Notes: generated by a model from the sequence alone, not told the origin. Counted from the first letter of the stretch, positions 9,216-17,630 are shown. The stretch is DNA of 64,000 nt from Candidatus Scybalocola faecigallinarum (GCA_018711005.1 DVIT01000014.1:31697-95696); one strand, 5' to 3'. Program-made: numbers and translations.

Positions 9216-9980
9216 ATGTCGATTTTAGAAGTTCATAATCTTGAAAAGGTGTATACGACCCGTTTTGGAGGAAATCAGGTACGGGCGCTGCATAACGTAT
9301 CACTGACGGTGGAAAAAGGAGAGTATGTGGCTATTATGGGCGAGTCCGGATCCGGAAAGACCACGCTGTTAAATATTTTAGCCACTTTAGATAAGCCCAC
9401 CCACGGGGATGTGATCCTGGATGGAAAGCCGGTGAATAAGATCCGGGAAAAGGATCTGTCGGCTTTTCGCCGGGATAATCTGGGATTTGTTTTCCAGGAC
9501 TTTAATCTGCTGGATACATTTTCTTTGGAAGATAATATTTTACTGCCCCTGGTGCTTGCCGGACAGAAGTATTCTCAAATGTCCCAGGAAATCCGGCCTT
9601 TGGCTGAAAAGCTTGGGATTAAAGATCTGCTGAAAAAATATCCTTATGAAGTCTCCGGAGGCCAGAAGCAAAGAGCGGCGGTGGCCCGGGCGCTGATCAC
9701 CCATCCCAGCCTGATCCTGGCGGATGAGCCTACAGGCGCATTGGATTCCCGGTCCTCCGATGAGCTTTTGGATCTGTTTGCATCCATTAACCGGGACGGG
9801 CAGACCATATTGATGGTAACCCATTCGGTGAAGGCGGCCAGCCATGCGGGACGGATTTTATTTATTAAAGACGGTGAATTATTCCATCAGATCTATCGGG
9901 GCGAAAATTCCAACGAGGAGCTGTATGAGAAGATTTCCCGTACCTTAACCATGATCGCGACAGGTGGTGACAGACGATGA
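9216..9980 (+). CDS. ABC transporter ATP-binding protein, BceA-like
   Basis: The 254-residue ATPase has Walker A GESGSGKTTLLN (about 42-53), Q-loop FVFQDFNLLDTF, signature VSGGQKQRAAVARAL, Walker B LILADEPTGALD and switch His in VTHSV. This is the MacB/BceA subfamily. An AGGAGGTT site precedes the start. The gene overlaps the permease start by four bases (ATGA), so they are translationally coupled. Together with the permease it probably protects against or detoxifies cell-wall-targeting peptides. Confidence 0.94.
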   Translation: MSILEVHNLEKVYTTRFGGNQVRALHNVSLTVEKGEYVAIMGESGSGKTTLLNILATLDKPTHGDVILDGKPVNKIREKDLSAFRRDNLGFVFQDFNLLDTFSLEDNILLPLVLAGQKYSQMSQEIRPLAEKLGIKDLLKKYPYEVSGGQKQRAAVARALITHPSLILADEPTGALDSRSSDELLDLFASINRDGQTILMVTHSVKAASHAGRILFIKDGELFHQIYRGENSNEELYEKISRTLTMIATGGDRR

Positions 9981-12007
9981 AAATGTTTTTTTACTGGAAG
10001 CTGGCAGCGACAGGGATCGTTAAAAACCGGAAGATTTATTTCCCTTATATTTTAAGCTGCATTGGCATGATTATGATGGAGTATATTATTATTTTCCTGG
10101 CCACAGACAGCAGCGTGACCAGCCTGCCCGGCGGCGGGGATGTGCAGATGTTCATTATGATGGGCGTAGGCATTATTGCTGTATTTGCTGCATTTTTCCT
10201 GTTTTATACAAATTCCTTTTTAATGCGGCGGCGTAAAAAGGAGTTTGGCCTTTACAGTATCCTTGGCATGGGACGCAGGAATCTTGTGCTTGTGCTGTTT
10301 TGGGAAAGCGTGTTTATTACATTAATTTCTCTGGCCGCAGGTATTGTGCTGGGTATTTTGTTTTCCAAGGCTGCCCAGATCCTTATGGCTTACATGCTTC
10401 ACAGCAGCGCCGGATTTTCTTTATCTGTAAGTCTGAGAGCCATTGAGACAGATTGCGAGATCTTCCTTGTGATCTTTCTCCTGTTGTTTCTTAACGGGCT
10501 GCGTCAGGTTTATAAGGCAAAACCGGTGGAACTTTTAAAAAGCGAGACTGTAGGGGAAAAGCCGCCAAAGGCCAACTGGGCGCTGGCTATTATAGGCGTC
10601 ATTTTCCTGGCGGCAGGCTATTATCTGGCTGTTATTATTGAAGAACCCTTATCTGCCATGCTTGTGTTTTTTGTGGCAGTGATTTTTGTCATCATCGGTA
10701 CATATCTGCTGTTTATTGCAGGATCAGTGGTGCTGTGCCGGATCTTAAAAATGAATAAACGTTATTACTACAAAACAAGCCATTTTATTTCCGTATCTTC
10801 CATGAGCTACCGGATGAAGCGCAACGGCGCCGGGCTGGCGGCAATCTGCATTTTAAGTACAGCGGTGCTGGTCATGATCTCATCTACAGCGTCCCTGTAC
10901 TTTGGGACCAATGATCTTTTGCAGCACCGGTTTACCCGTCAGATCACCATGGATATTAATACTGTGGATGACGGGGTGGCTGAAAAGATTTCAGATACAG
11001 CAGACAATATTCTGGCAGAGTATGGTCTGACCCAGGAAAATGTACTGTTTTATAAAAGCCTGGATCTGAGCGCTGCTTTAATTGACAATACGTTGTCCTT
11101 TGATCAGAGCAATCTGAAAGTTCCTTTTGACTATGCCGCAGTGCGCCAGCTGTTTATTATTTCCCTGGATGATTATAACCGGCTTATGGGAACGGATGTT
11201 ACATTGGCTGAGGATGAAATCCTTTTGTACTGCACCAAGACGGATTATACGGAGGAGACCCTGGATATTGAAGGCTATGGCCATGTAAAGATCAAGGAAA
11301 ACCTGGATTCTTTTATTGCCAACGGTATTGATACCCAGCAGGTCATGGCGTCTATGTTTATTTTTGTGCCGGATCTTAATGTGGCTATTGAGCGGTTTGA
11401 CGCACTGATGGCCCAGTATGGCTATGACAGCCAGGAGATCAGCAGCTATAAGCAGACATTTTTAGGCTTTGATATGGATGGGGATAAAGAAACACAGATC
11501 GCAGTGTATGAAAAGCTGTCCCAGGCAATTTCCCAAATGCAGGCAGCAGATCCGTCCATTCCTGAGATAAGTATGGAAAGCCGCGCCAGCGCCCAGGATT
11601 CTTTTACAGGGCTGTACAGCGGATTGTTTTTCCTGGGAATCCTTCTGGGAATTGTCTGCCTGTGCGCAGCCGTGCTGATCATGTATTATAAACAGGTGAC
11701 TGAGGGCTACGAAGATCAGGGCAGGTTTGGTATTCTCCAGAAAGTGGGCATGACCCATAAAGAAGTGTCCAGGATCATCCATTCCCAGGTGCTGACGGTG
11801 TTTTTCGCCCCATTGATCGGCGCAGGCATCCATATGGCTGTAGCCTTTAAGATCATTTCTCTGCTTTTGGCGATGTTTGGTCTGTATGATAAGATGTTTA
11901 TGGCCGGAGTGACTCTCCTTTGTTTTGCAATCTTTGCAGTATTTTATACCTTCGTTTACTTTGGAACATCCAAGGCCTATTACCGGATCGTAAGTACAGC
12001 AAAATAA
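9977..12007 (+). CDS. ABC transporter permease, BceB-like (FtsX fold)
   Basis: The 676-residue permease has the BceB topology. Early membrane helices are at roughly 16-38, 55-77, 107-130 and 155-170, further helices at 200-280, and a large non-membrane region spans about 305-540. Final helices lie near 545-570, 605-630 and 640-665. The FtsX motif region RRRKKEFGLYSILGMGRRNL is visible at about 75-95. The big extracellular domain is where such transporters contact bacitracin-like or lantibiotic peptides and communicate with the kinase. The actual ligand cannot be read from sequence. Confidence 0.92.
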   Translation: MKMFFYWKLAATGIVKNRKIYFPYILSCIGMIMMEYIIIFLATDSSVTSLPGGGDVQMFIMMGVGIIAVFAAFFLFYTNSFLMRRRKKEFGLYSILGMGRRNLVLVLFWESVFITLISLAAGIVLGILFSKAAQILMAYMLHSSAGFSLSVSLRAIETDCEIFLVIFLLLFLNGLRQVYKAKPVELLKSETVGEKPPKANWALAIIGVIFLAAGYYLAVIIEEPLSAMLVFFVAVIFVIIGTYLLFIAGSVVLCRILKMNKRYYYKTSHFISVSSMSYRMKRNGAGLAAICILSTAVLVMISSTASLYFGTNDLLQHRFTRQITMDINTVDDGVAEKISDTADNILAEYGLTQENVLFYKSLDLSAALIDNTLSFDQSNLKVPFDYAAVRQLFIISLDDYNRLMGTDVTLAEDEILLYCTKTDYTEETLDIEGYGHVKIKENLDSFIANGIDTQQVMASMFIFVPDLNVAIERFDALMAQYGYDSQEISSYKQTFLGFDMDGDKETQIAVYEKLSQAISQMQAADPSIPEISMESRASAQDSFTGLYSGLFFLGILLGIVCLCAAVLIMYYKQVTEGYEDQGRFGILQKVGMTHKEVSRIIHSQVLTVFFAPLIGAGIHMAVAFKIISLLLAMFGLYDKMFMAGVTLLCFAIFAVFYTFVYFGTSKAYYRIVSTAK

Positions 12008-12041
12008 AAATCCGGTCATGTCCGGCAGGAAGATCATTTCA

Positions 12042-12092
12042 GCGCAAAAAAATCCCGGAGCGCTTACAAAAGCGTTTCGGGATTTTTTGCGC
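12042..12092. terminator. Bidirectional terminator between bceB-like gene and thiE
   Basis: A long nearly perfect palindrome pairs GCGCAAAAAAATCCCG with CGGGATTTTTTGCGC, with an inner CGCTT/AAGCG stem. A/T tracts on both sides allow function on either strand. The last codons of thiE lie inside it. Confidence 0.88.
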
Positions 12093-12651
12093 CCATAAGA
12101 GAGGACATCATACATCCTCCTGCGGCGCCGGCATTTAAAATATCCGGCATATTTTGAGGGGTGATGCCGCCGATGGCATAGACCGGGACCGGGCTTGCGG
12201 CGCAGACCTTTGCCAAAAATCGTAAGCCCCGGCCGGGAAGGCCGGCTTTACAGTCGGTTTCAAAAATATGTCCGGCGGTCATGTAGTCAACACCCAGAGC
12301 TGCTGCTTTTTTGGCATCTTCCAGAGAATGGATGCTTGTCCCTACACTTGTAAAGTCTTTGGGGCGGCCCCCATTTTTTATAAGCAGGGGCAGGGGCAAA
12401 TGGATGCGGGAAATGCCGGCGGCTTTGGCAGCCCCAATAAATGTATGGGCATAAAGGGGCACAGCATGGGCCTGGCAAATGTCCCTGCATTTTAAAAGCA
12501 GAGACAGATAGCTTTCCTCATCCAGATCTTTTTCTCTTAAAATGATCTGCCGGGGGCCGCCCTGAGCAATCTTTTCCAGCTGTTCTAAAAAGGAACGGCC
12601 GGAAGGGGAACACAAATGGCGGTTCGTAATGCAGATGACATTAGCTGGCAT
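12064..12651 (-). CDS. thiE: Thiamine phosphate synthase / TenI-like protein
   Basis: ThiE joins hydroxymethylpyrimidine diphosphate with the thiazole phosphate to give thiamine phosphate. The 195-residue TIM barrel shows LREKDLDE (diphosphate binding), THTFIGAA-type segment, VGTSIHSLEDAKKAA, GVDYMTAGHIFET and IGGITPQN near the C-terminus. It overlaps the end of thiH by 11 bases, as the last gene of the thi operon. The sequence is somewhat short, and TenI-type thiazole tautomerase cannot be excluded, because ThiE and TenI share this fold. Confidence 0.85.
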   Translation of the reverse strand: MPANVICITNRHLCSPSGRSFLEQLEKIAQGGPRQIILREKDLDEESYLSLLLKCRDICQAHAVPLYAHTFIGAAKAAGISRIHLPLPLLIKNGGRPKDFTSVGTSIHSLEDAKKAAALGVDYMTAGHIFETDCKAGLPGRGLRFLAKVCAASPVPVYAIGGITPQNMPDILNAGAAGGCMMSSLMGAKNPETLL

Positions 12652-13831
12652 GGTTTCTTAAATCCTCTGGAAAGTCCTCGGTCCAAAGATAGTCGCTGTA
12701 TACAGGCTGGAGTCCGTGGGCGCGGATCGCTGCATCCACCTGGGCCACGCTTCTTGGATCGGAGATTTCAAATTGTTCGTCGCCTTTGGCTTCTTCCTCA
12801 TGGCCGCCGACGCCGACGCTGACGCCTGCAGAAATTTTTGTGGCGGCAAGTCCGATCACGTTGTCCCTGAAGCCTGCCCGCTCACGGGTGGAAATAGTAA
12901 TGCCTGCATAAGGAAGGAACAGACGGTATGCCAGCATAACCTGAAGAAGCTGAGGTTCATGAACGTCCTTTGGATTATTTTCCTCGTTATTAATATAGGG
13001 GCGCAGTCTCGGGGTGGAGAAGGAGATTTCTGCGTGGGGGTACTTGTGCTGGATCAGGCTGGCGTGAAGGCCGGTGGCAAAGGCGTCCTTGCGGAAATCA
13101 TCCAAACCTAAGAGAGCGCCAAAGGCGACGCCGCGCATACCGCCCATAAGGGCCCGTTCCTGAGCATTAAAGCGATACGGGAAAATGCGCTTGGGGCCGG
13201 AAAGATGCATTTGCTCATATTTATCCGGATTGTAAGTTTCCTGATACACACACACATAATCAGCGCCGCACCGGTGGAGATAGGCGTATTCATCCGTGTT
13301 TAACGGGTAAATTTCCAGGGAAATGGATGAAAAGTATTTCTGGGCGATTTTCAGCGCTTCGCCAATATATTCCACATCGGACATATGGCGGGATTCTCCT
13401 GTAAGGATAAGGATGTCTTTTAAACCGGTTTTGGCAATGGTGTGCAGCTCCCGGTCGATTTCCTCCATGGTCAGACGGGCACGGTGGATCCGGTTTTTAC
13501 AGTTAAAGCCGCAGTAAATGCAGTTGTTTTCGCAGTAGTTGGCAATGTACAGCGGGGTAAAAAGCGCCACGCTGTTGCCGAAATGCTTGCGGGTCTCCGC
13601 TTTTGCCCGGCGGGCAATGGCTTCCAGGTGAGGCAGGGCGGCAGGAGAGAGCAGCGCCTTAAAATCTTCCAGGGTGATCTCGTCATGGCTTAAAGCAGCA
13701 AGCACATGGTTTTCTGTATATTGATAATAGTCATAGTCAGCAGCAGCGGCAAGCACTGTGTCCATAATGGAATGGTCAATGGCTTCCATGCCGTCCATAT
13801 AGGTCATATGGTCAACTTTTTGTGTATTCAA
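12641..13831 (-). CDS. thiH: 2-iminoacetate synthase ThiH (radical SAM tyrosine lyase)
   Basis: ThiH cleaves tyrosine with S-adenosylmethionine to give dehydroglycine, the glycine imine used for thiazole formation in anaerobes. The radical SAM CxxxCxxC motif is Cys100, Cys104, Cys107 in NYCENNCIYCGFN. The BATS-like C-terminal half includes SFSTPRLRPY and a conserved TRERAGFRDNVI stretch. The 396-residue length fits ThiH rather than the longer HydG. A GGAGGCC site lies before the start. A strong hairpin (13894-13917) separates it from thiG. Use of ThiH instead of ThiO indicates an anaerobic lifestyle. Confidence 0.96.
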   Translation of the reverse strand: MNTQKVDHMTYMDGMEAIDHSIMDTVLAAAADYDYYQYTENHVLAALSHDEITLEDFKALLSPAALPHLEAIARRAKAETRKHFGNSVALFTPLYIANYCENNCIYCGFNCKNRIHRARLTMEEIDRELHTIAKTGLKDILILTGESRHMSDVEYIGEALKIAQKYFSSISLEIYPLNTDEYAYLHRCGADYVCVYQETYNPDKYEQMHLSGPKRIFPYRFNAQERALMGGMRGVAFGALLGLDDFRKDAFATGLHASLIQHKYPHAEISFSTPRLRPYINNEENNPKDVHEPQLLQVMLAYRLFLPYAGITISTRERAGFRDNVIGLAATKISAGVSVGVGGHEEEAKGDEQFEISDPRSVAQVDAAIRAHGLQPVYSDYLWTEDFPEDLRNHAS

Positions 13832-13893
13832 TGAAATGGCCTCCTGTGTATCTTTTCCGGGCCGCCTTAGGCCGGCTCCGGTGTTTTATCATT

Positions 13894-13917
13894 CCTGCCG
13901 CGTTTTTGCGCGGCAGG
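13894..13917 (-). other. Hairpin in the thiG-thiH gap
   Basis: Inverted arms CCTGCCGCG and CGCGGCAGG enclose a 6-base loop in the 120-base gap between thiG and thiH. No adjacent T tract is present on the minus strand, so it is more likely an mRNA-stability or processing hairpin than a terminator. Confidence 0.6.
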
Positions 13918-13951
13918 GCGTTTGGCGTGGCAGAGCGTTTGAGCTATAAGC

Positions 13952-14719
13952 TTAATCCTGTAAAAATCCCGTTAACGGGCTGGATGCTTCCCCTTTGTGT
14001 TCAAGGACACGGCCGGGACCGGCAAGATAAGCCAGACGACCGGCTTCGATGGCCAGCTTAAATGCCCGTGCCATGGCGGCAACATCACCGGCAGTAGCAA
14101 TGGCAGTGTTGGCCATAACGGCGGCAGCGCCGATCTCCATAGCTTCGCAGGCCTGTGAAGGACGGCCGATGCCGGCGTCTACAATGATGGGAAGGTCGAT
14201 CTCATCTACAAGCATTTTTACAAAGTCTTTAGTTAAAAGTCCTTTGTTGCTGCCAATGGGAGCGCCAAGGGGCATAACGGCAGCGGCTCCCGCATCTGCC
14301 AGGGCTCTTGCTGCGGCCAGATCCGGCATCATGTAAGGCATAACAATAAATCCTTCTTTGGCAAGGATTTCTGTGGCTTTGATCGTTTCCCGGTTATCCG
14401 GCATGAGATATTTGGAGTCATGGATAACTTCGACTTTAACAAAATCTCCGCACCCAAGCTCTCTGGCCAGGCGGGCAATGCGCACCGCTTCTTTGGCGTC
14501 TCTGGCGCCGGAAGTGTTTGGCAGCAGTGTAATGCCTTCAGGCATATAATCCAGGATATTTTCCTCGCCGCCGGCATTGGCACGGCGCAGCGCCAGGGTT
14601 GCCATTTCAACGCCGCCGTTTTCGATAACCGCCTTGGTCATTTCCAGGGAAAATTTCCCGGAGCCTAAAATAAAACGTGAATTAAATGTGTGTCCTCCAA
14701 TAATTAATGGATCATTCAT
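13952..14719 (-). CDS. thiG: Thiazole synthase ThiG
   Basis: ThiG condenses deoxyxylulose 5-phosphate, dehydroglycine and ThiS-thiocarboxylate to the thiazole phosphate. The 255-residue TIM barrel begins [20 protein letters not shown], with the Schiff-base Lys95 in [10 protein letters not shown] and phosphate-binding glycine segments near [12 protein letters not shown]. Start 14719 is supported by GGAGGAAA upstream. That ribosome site belongs to the repeated hairpin module described at 14725-14801. It is the third gene of the thi operon. Confidence 0.97.
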   Translation of the reverse strand: MNDPLIIGGHTFNSRFILGSGKFSLEMTKAVIENGGVEMATLALRRANAGGEENILDYMPEGITLLPNTSGARDAKEAVRIARLARELGCGDFVKVEVIHDSKYLMPDNRETIKATEILAKEGFIVMPYMMPDLAAARALADAGAAAVMPLGAPIGSNKGLLTKDFVKMLVDEIDLPIIVDAGIGRPSQACEAMEIGAAAVMANTAIATAGDVAAMARAFKLAIEAGRLAYLAGPGRVLEHKGEASSPLTGFLQD

Positions 14720-14724
14720 AAAAT

Positions 14725-14801
14725 TTCCTCCTCTTGGGCCATGTTTTTAAGGCCATACAGGTATCCCCGAAGGGGGCTTCCTCTTTATGGGCCATGTTTT
14801 T
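14725..14801 (-). repeat. Hairpin/RBS repeat module, copy 1 (thiF-thiG gap)
   Basis: This 77-base block fills nearly all of the thiF-thiG gap and is almost identical to 15687-15762 upstream of thiS. On the minus strand it carries a GGCC..GGCC hairpin with loop TTAAAAACAT, directly followed by the AGGAGGAA ribosome site, and a small CCCC/GGGG hairpin. It also encodes the short peptide [14 protein letters not shown], whose stop overlaps the thiG start. Confidence 0.85.
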
Positions 14802-14802
14802 C

Positions 14803-15489
14803 TTATGGTTCTGAAATGTTTAAGATCAGCCGCAGGACCATGTTGGCCTGGTGGGCTGCACATAAAGCGGCTCTTGGGGCCATCAGGCAAAGCCCGTCCT
14901 CGATCCCGCTTTCATTGTCGCCGGAAAGATAAAAATGTTTCATGACCTTCCGGGTCTTTATATCGTTGGCGCTTCCATATCCGGCAAGGCCGGAGGCAGC
15001 TACAATGGTTTTATCCGGGCAATTTTCCAGGATCGTGTTGACCAGTTCCGCCTTGGCACCGGCATTGTCAAAGGCTTCGCAGACAATGGGGCAGTCTTTA
15101 AATATGGAAACAGCGTTTTGGGCAGTCACTCGTTTTGTATACAGTGTCAGGTCAATATATGGATTGATCTGATAAAGCTGCTGAGCAAGAGCCTTCGTTT
15201 TTTCCATGCCAAGATGGCTGATCATGTAATGCTGGCGGTTAAGATTGGACAGATCTACCAGGTCAAAATCGGCCAGGATAAGCCGGCCAATGCCAAGGCG
15301 GGTCAGCATTACGGCAATGTTGGATCCCAGCCCGCCAAGGCCTGCGATACCTACACAGGCAGCCTGCATAGACTCATAGACAGGCCGGGTATGACGCTGG
15401 ATCAGTACCTGGGCCAGCATTTCCTTTGACGGCATAGCCGGATCTGACGGAATGCCCGGATCTTTCGTGTTGACGCGCGGTGTTTCCAT
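14803..15489 (-). CDS. thiF: ThiS adenylyltransferase ThiF
   Basis: ThiF activates the C-terminal glycine of ThiS by adenylation before sulfur transfer. The 228-residue E1-like protein has the nucleotide-binding GIAGLGGLGSNIAVML loop and the LADFDLVDLSNLNRQHY block with the Arg and Asp needed for ATP chemistry. It is the short ThiF form lacking the C-terminal rhodanese domain. The start overlaps the thiS stop (TGATG), giving tight coupling. Confidence 0.94.
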   Translation of the reverse strand: METPRVNTKDPGIPSDPAMPSKEMLAQVLIQRHTRPVYESMQAACVGIAGLGGLGSNIAVMLTRLGIGRLILADFDLVDLSNLNRQHYMISHLGMEKTKALAQQLYQINPYIDLTLYTKRVTAQNAVSIFKDCPIVCEAFDNAGAKAELVNTILENCPDKTIVAASGLAGYGSANDIKTRKVMKHFYLSGDNESGIEDGLCLMAPRAALCAAHQANMVLRLILNISEP

Positions 15490-15683
15490 CAGCCGCCACC
15501 TACAAAATGGACGATTTCCAAGGTGTCTGCATCCGACAGGATGGTCGTCTCATAAGCGCCCTTTGGGACAATATCCCCATTCAGCTCTACAGCTACACGC
15601 CCGGTATTAAAGCCTCTCTGTGCCAGATAATCTGTGAGCCGGGTGGGCTGAGTCAGTGTAAAAATTTCTCCATTAACCTTCAT
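15489..15683 (-). CDS. thiS: Sulfur carrier protein ThiS
   Basis: This ubiquitin-like carrier of 65 residues donates sulfur to the thiazole ring as a C-terminal thiocarboxylate. The start MKVNGEIFTL is set by AGGAGGAAAC just upstream. The protein ends IVHFVGGG, the usual ThiS tail. An in-frame ATG at 15716 would add 11 residues ([11 protein letters not shown]) that contain the ribosome site itself, so it is rejected as the main start. It is the first gene of the minus-strand thi operon. No thiC, thiD or thiM lies in the window. Confidence 0.94.
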   Translation of the reverse strand: MKVNGEIFTLTQPTRLTDYLAQRGFNTGRVAVELNGDIVPKGAYETTILSDADTLEIVHFVGGG

Positions 15684-15685
15684 GT

Positions 15686-15773
15686 TTCCTCCTTTTGGCC
15701 ATGTTTTTAAGGCCATCCAGGTATCCCCGAAGGGGGCTTCCTCCTTTTGGCCATGTTTTTAAGGCCATCCAGG
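15686..15773 (-). repeat. Hairpin/RBS repeat module, copy 2 (before thiS)
   Basis: The block contains two near-identical 35-base units (15686-15721 and 15739-15774), each with a GGCC-stem hairpin and AGGAGGA. They are separated by a GCCCCCTTCGGGGAT hairpin. Its 15687-15762 part matches 14725-14801 almost base for base. Confidence 0.85.
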
Positions 15774-15807
15774 CACCTCAGGCGAGGGGTCTGAACAAAA
15801 AATTCCT

Positions 15808-15851
15808 AAAAAAACGCACAAAAAGGGCTACACCCGCGGTGGTGTACCCCT
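15808..15851 (-). terminator. Attenuator-like terminator in the thi leader
   Basis: Reading the minus strand, GGGGTACACC pairs with GGTGTAGCCC and is followed by TTTTTGTGCGTTTTTTT. It lies between the promoter at 15934-15962 and thiS, so it can abort transcription before the operon. I cannot recognise the conserved TPP riboswitch segments (CTGAGA, CCTGATCTGG) in the leader. Confidence 0.75.
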
Positions 15852-15933
15852 TTACTTAACGTTACCAATATGGACTTGTATGGACAAATATATTAATAGT
15901 GATGAAAAGTAAGTCTTTCATCAAACAACAATT

Positions 15934-15962
15934 AAATTAGCATAAAATCAGGATCTTGTCAA
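15934..15962 (-). promoter_or_regulatory. Promoter of the thi operon
   Basis: On the minus strand, TTGACA (15957-15962), 17 bases and TAATTT (15934-15939). The leader downstream contains a GATGAAA/TTTCATC hairpin (15901-15923) and the direct repeat TGGAC at 15871 and 15881 around TTGTA. The rest of the 15963-16331 gap holds no gene. It has three GGAATC repeats with small hairpins (16132-16187) and the promoter of the next gene. Confidence 0.65.
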
Positions 15963-16233
15963 TATATTTACAGGGAATTGATTTTTAACTGGTTTAGACC
16001 CTGATTTCCATTTTCTGTTTTATTGCCGTAGGATTTTGCCCACCCCTTAGGCCTGATTCAGAGTTTTGTGAATTTCAGCCGTAGATTTTGGATCATACTT
16101 CGGCTTATATTGGGATTTTGCGATTTAGGGGGGAATCACTGGGAAAAGTTTCCCGGCACCGGAATCAATAGGTGCAGAGCCGGAATCCGCAGGTATGGCT
16201 AAAACGCCTATAGCAATTTTATTTATGTTATGG

Positions 16234-16239
16234 TATGAT
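16234..16239 (+). promoter_or_regulatory. Extended -10 box before the lipoprotein gene
   Basis: TGGTATGAT gives an extended -10 (TATGAT at 16234-16239). No good -35 is seen. A CCCC/GGGG hairpin (16289-16302) lies in the leader just before the ribosome site. Confidence 0.4.
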
Positions 16240-16331
16240 GGCTTTGTGGATATTTTTTGAAAAAATGAGAAAACTATGGGGTAAACAGCCCCAATGACGG
16301 GGTGTTGCAGTAAGGAGGAACAAGAATTCGT

Positions 16332-17201
16332 ATGAAAAAATTAATAGGGATTTTAAGCCTTGTTTTGGCATTAGGAGTAATGGGCTGCGGCAGTGATAAT
16401 ACATCTCAAAGCAATACGGAAACTCAGGACAGCCAGACAGCAGCGGGCAGTGAGACGGCTCAGGAAACCGATGCTCAGGAAGCCATGCGCGCCGTGTATT
16501 TAGAAAATGGCAACGGTAATATGTTTGTTTCCATTGAACAGGAGACACCGTTTACCGGAACACTGCCTGAAGATATTTCAGATGAAGATGGCAATGCGAT
16601 TACCGCAGATGATCTTAATAATGGTGATGTTGTCGATATATATGGCGACGGGATCATGCTGAACTCTTATCCCGGCCAGTATCCGGGCATTTCAAAGCTC
16701 GTCCGGGTAGAAAAAGAGAATCAGGAATATGTGGAAAAGTATCAGGAACTGATGGACCAGTTCTTCCCTGCTCCGGATACATCTGAGCCGCCGGAATTGT
16801 CTCTTAATTATCATCAGACAGATGCTATTGTGACAGCAGCCTGTGACCAGTTTGGGTATACATGGGAATTTACTGATGAAAATGGAGAATCACAGGTGGT
16901 TATTGCAGACACATCCCATGTACTGCAAAGTGATGATCTTGCCCAGTTGACACTGGAAGGAGAAACTCAGATGACGGTTATGGCTTCTTATAAACCAGAG
17001 TCTATTACTGTATCCCGCTGGGAAAGCGCCCAGAGGGAAGGAAGTAAAGAAACGATTCCCGAAGGCGAGTCCGTGGCCGTGGAAGAACTGGAGGACGGAT
17101 TGACCTTTACTGCTGAACCGGGATACATTTATGAGATCATAGGCGCCTGGCCCGAAGGGGAAGTGACCTATGGGTTTGAAGCAGTTGCACAAAATTCATA
17201 A
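16332..17201 (+). CDS. Predicted lipoprotein, function unknown
   Basis: The 289-residue protein has a lipoprotein signal (MKKLIGILSLVLALGVMGC, lipid anchor Cys19), then a Ser/Thr/Gln-rich linker to about residue 50 and a soluble extracellular domain. The ribosome site is AAGGAGGAA. The first part of the domain (about 55-130) resembles small beta-rich domains of unknown function found in clostridial lipoproteins. The second part is beta-rich and ends in EVTYGFEAVAQN. No catalytic motif is evident. It is a single-gene unit closed by a strong hairpin at 17213-17250. Confidence 0.85.
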   Translation: MKKLIGILSLVLALGVMGCGSDNTSQSNTETQDSQTAAGSETAQETDAQEAMRAVYLENGNGNMFVSIEQETPFTGTLPEDISDEDGNAITADDLNNGDVVDIYGDGIMLNSYPGQYPGISKLVRVEKENQEYVEKYQELMDQFFPAPDTSEPPELSLNYHQTDAIVTAACDQFGYTWEFTDENGESQVVIADTSHVLQSDDLAQLTLEGETQMTVMASYKPESITVSRWESAQREGSKETIPEGESVAVEELEDGLTFTAEPGYIYEIIGAWPEGEVTYGFEAVAQNS

Positions 17202-17212
17202 TATCCACACTG

Positions 17213-17250
17213 CATATATGGCAGGCTGTTTGCGGACAGCCTGCCATATG
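17213..17250 (+). terminator. Strong hairpin after the lipoprotein gene
   Basis: CATATATGGCAGGCTGT and ACAGCCTGCCATATG form a long stem with a 6-base loop, 12 bases after the stop codon. The trailing T tract is weak, so termination is probable but not certain. Confidence 0.65.
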
Positions 17251-17273
17251 TCGTTTATGGTGCATCTGCCCAT

Positions 17274-17424
17274 GGAGTTCGGTCAAAAATGGAATTTTTG
17301 CGTATATGGGGGTAGGATTTCCCTATCGACTTCGGTTAAAAACGGTGTTTTCTCTTATTTGAGGGTATTGTGAGACCGAATTGTTCGGTCAAAAACAGCA
17401 AAATCACAAATCAGACCGAAGTTG
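17274..17424. repeat. Cluster of GACCGAA/TTCGGTC motifs
   Basis: The heptamer TTCGGTC (or its complement GACCGAA) occurs at about 17279, 17374, 17384 and 17414, with a variant TTCGGTT near 17331. Two copies form the hairpin GACCGAATTGTTCGGTC. Several copies are followed by AAAAA. There is no gene in this stretch. Confidence 0.6.
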
Positions 17425-17444
17425 AAGCCTTGAATCTCTACGAT

Positions 17445-17580
17445 CTCCAAAGTATTCAGCCCTGCCAGCTCACTGGCGCTCGCTGCGGACGTCGTCCGTA
17501 TGTCTGCCCAGGCAGTCCGGTTGTTGCAAGCAAGCTTGCACATCCATCCCGCCCGGGCAGCCGCAGGGCTGAACTTGGAG
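17445..17580. repeat. 136-bp multi-hairpin intergenic element
   Basis: Outer inverted repeats CTCCAA/TTGGAG and TTCAGCCCTGC/GCAGGGCTGAA (17455-17465 and 17563-17573) enclose smaller palindromes: GGACGTCGTCC, CTGCCCAGGCAG and TTGCAAGCAAGCTTGCA. The layout (long closing stem with several inner arms) is like the element at 34791-34985. No open reading frame of note is inside. Confidence 0.65.
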
Positions 17581-17630
17581 CCAAAATCTTTACTGGGGAT
17601 TATTTTATCATTAAGAAAGTATAAACTCCA

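Noticed and set aside
15776..15962. TPP riboswitch expected upstream of the thi operon
   Set aside because: The conserved CTGAGA and CCTGATCTGG-type segments are not visible in the minus-strand leader; only a promoter, a terminator and repeats can be supported.
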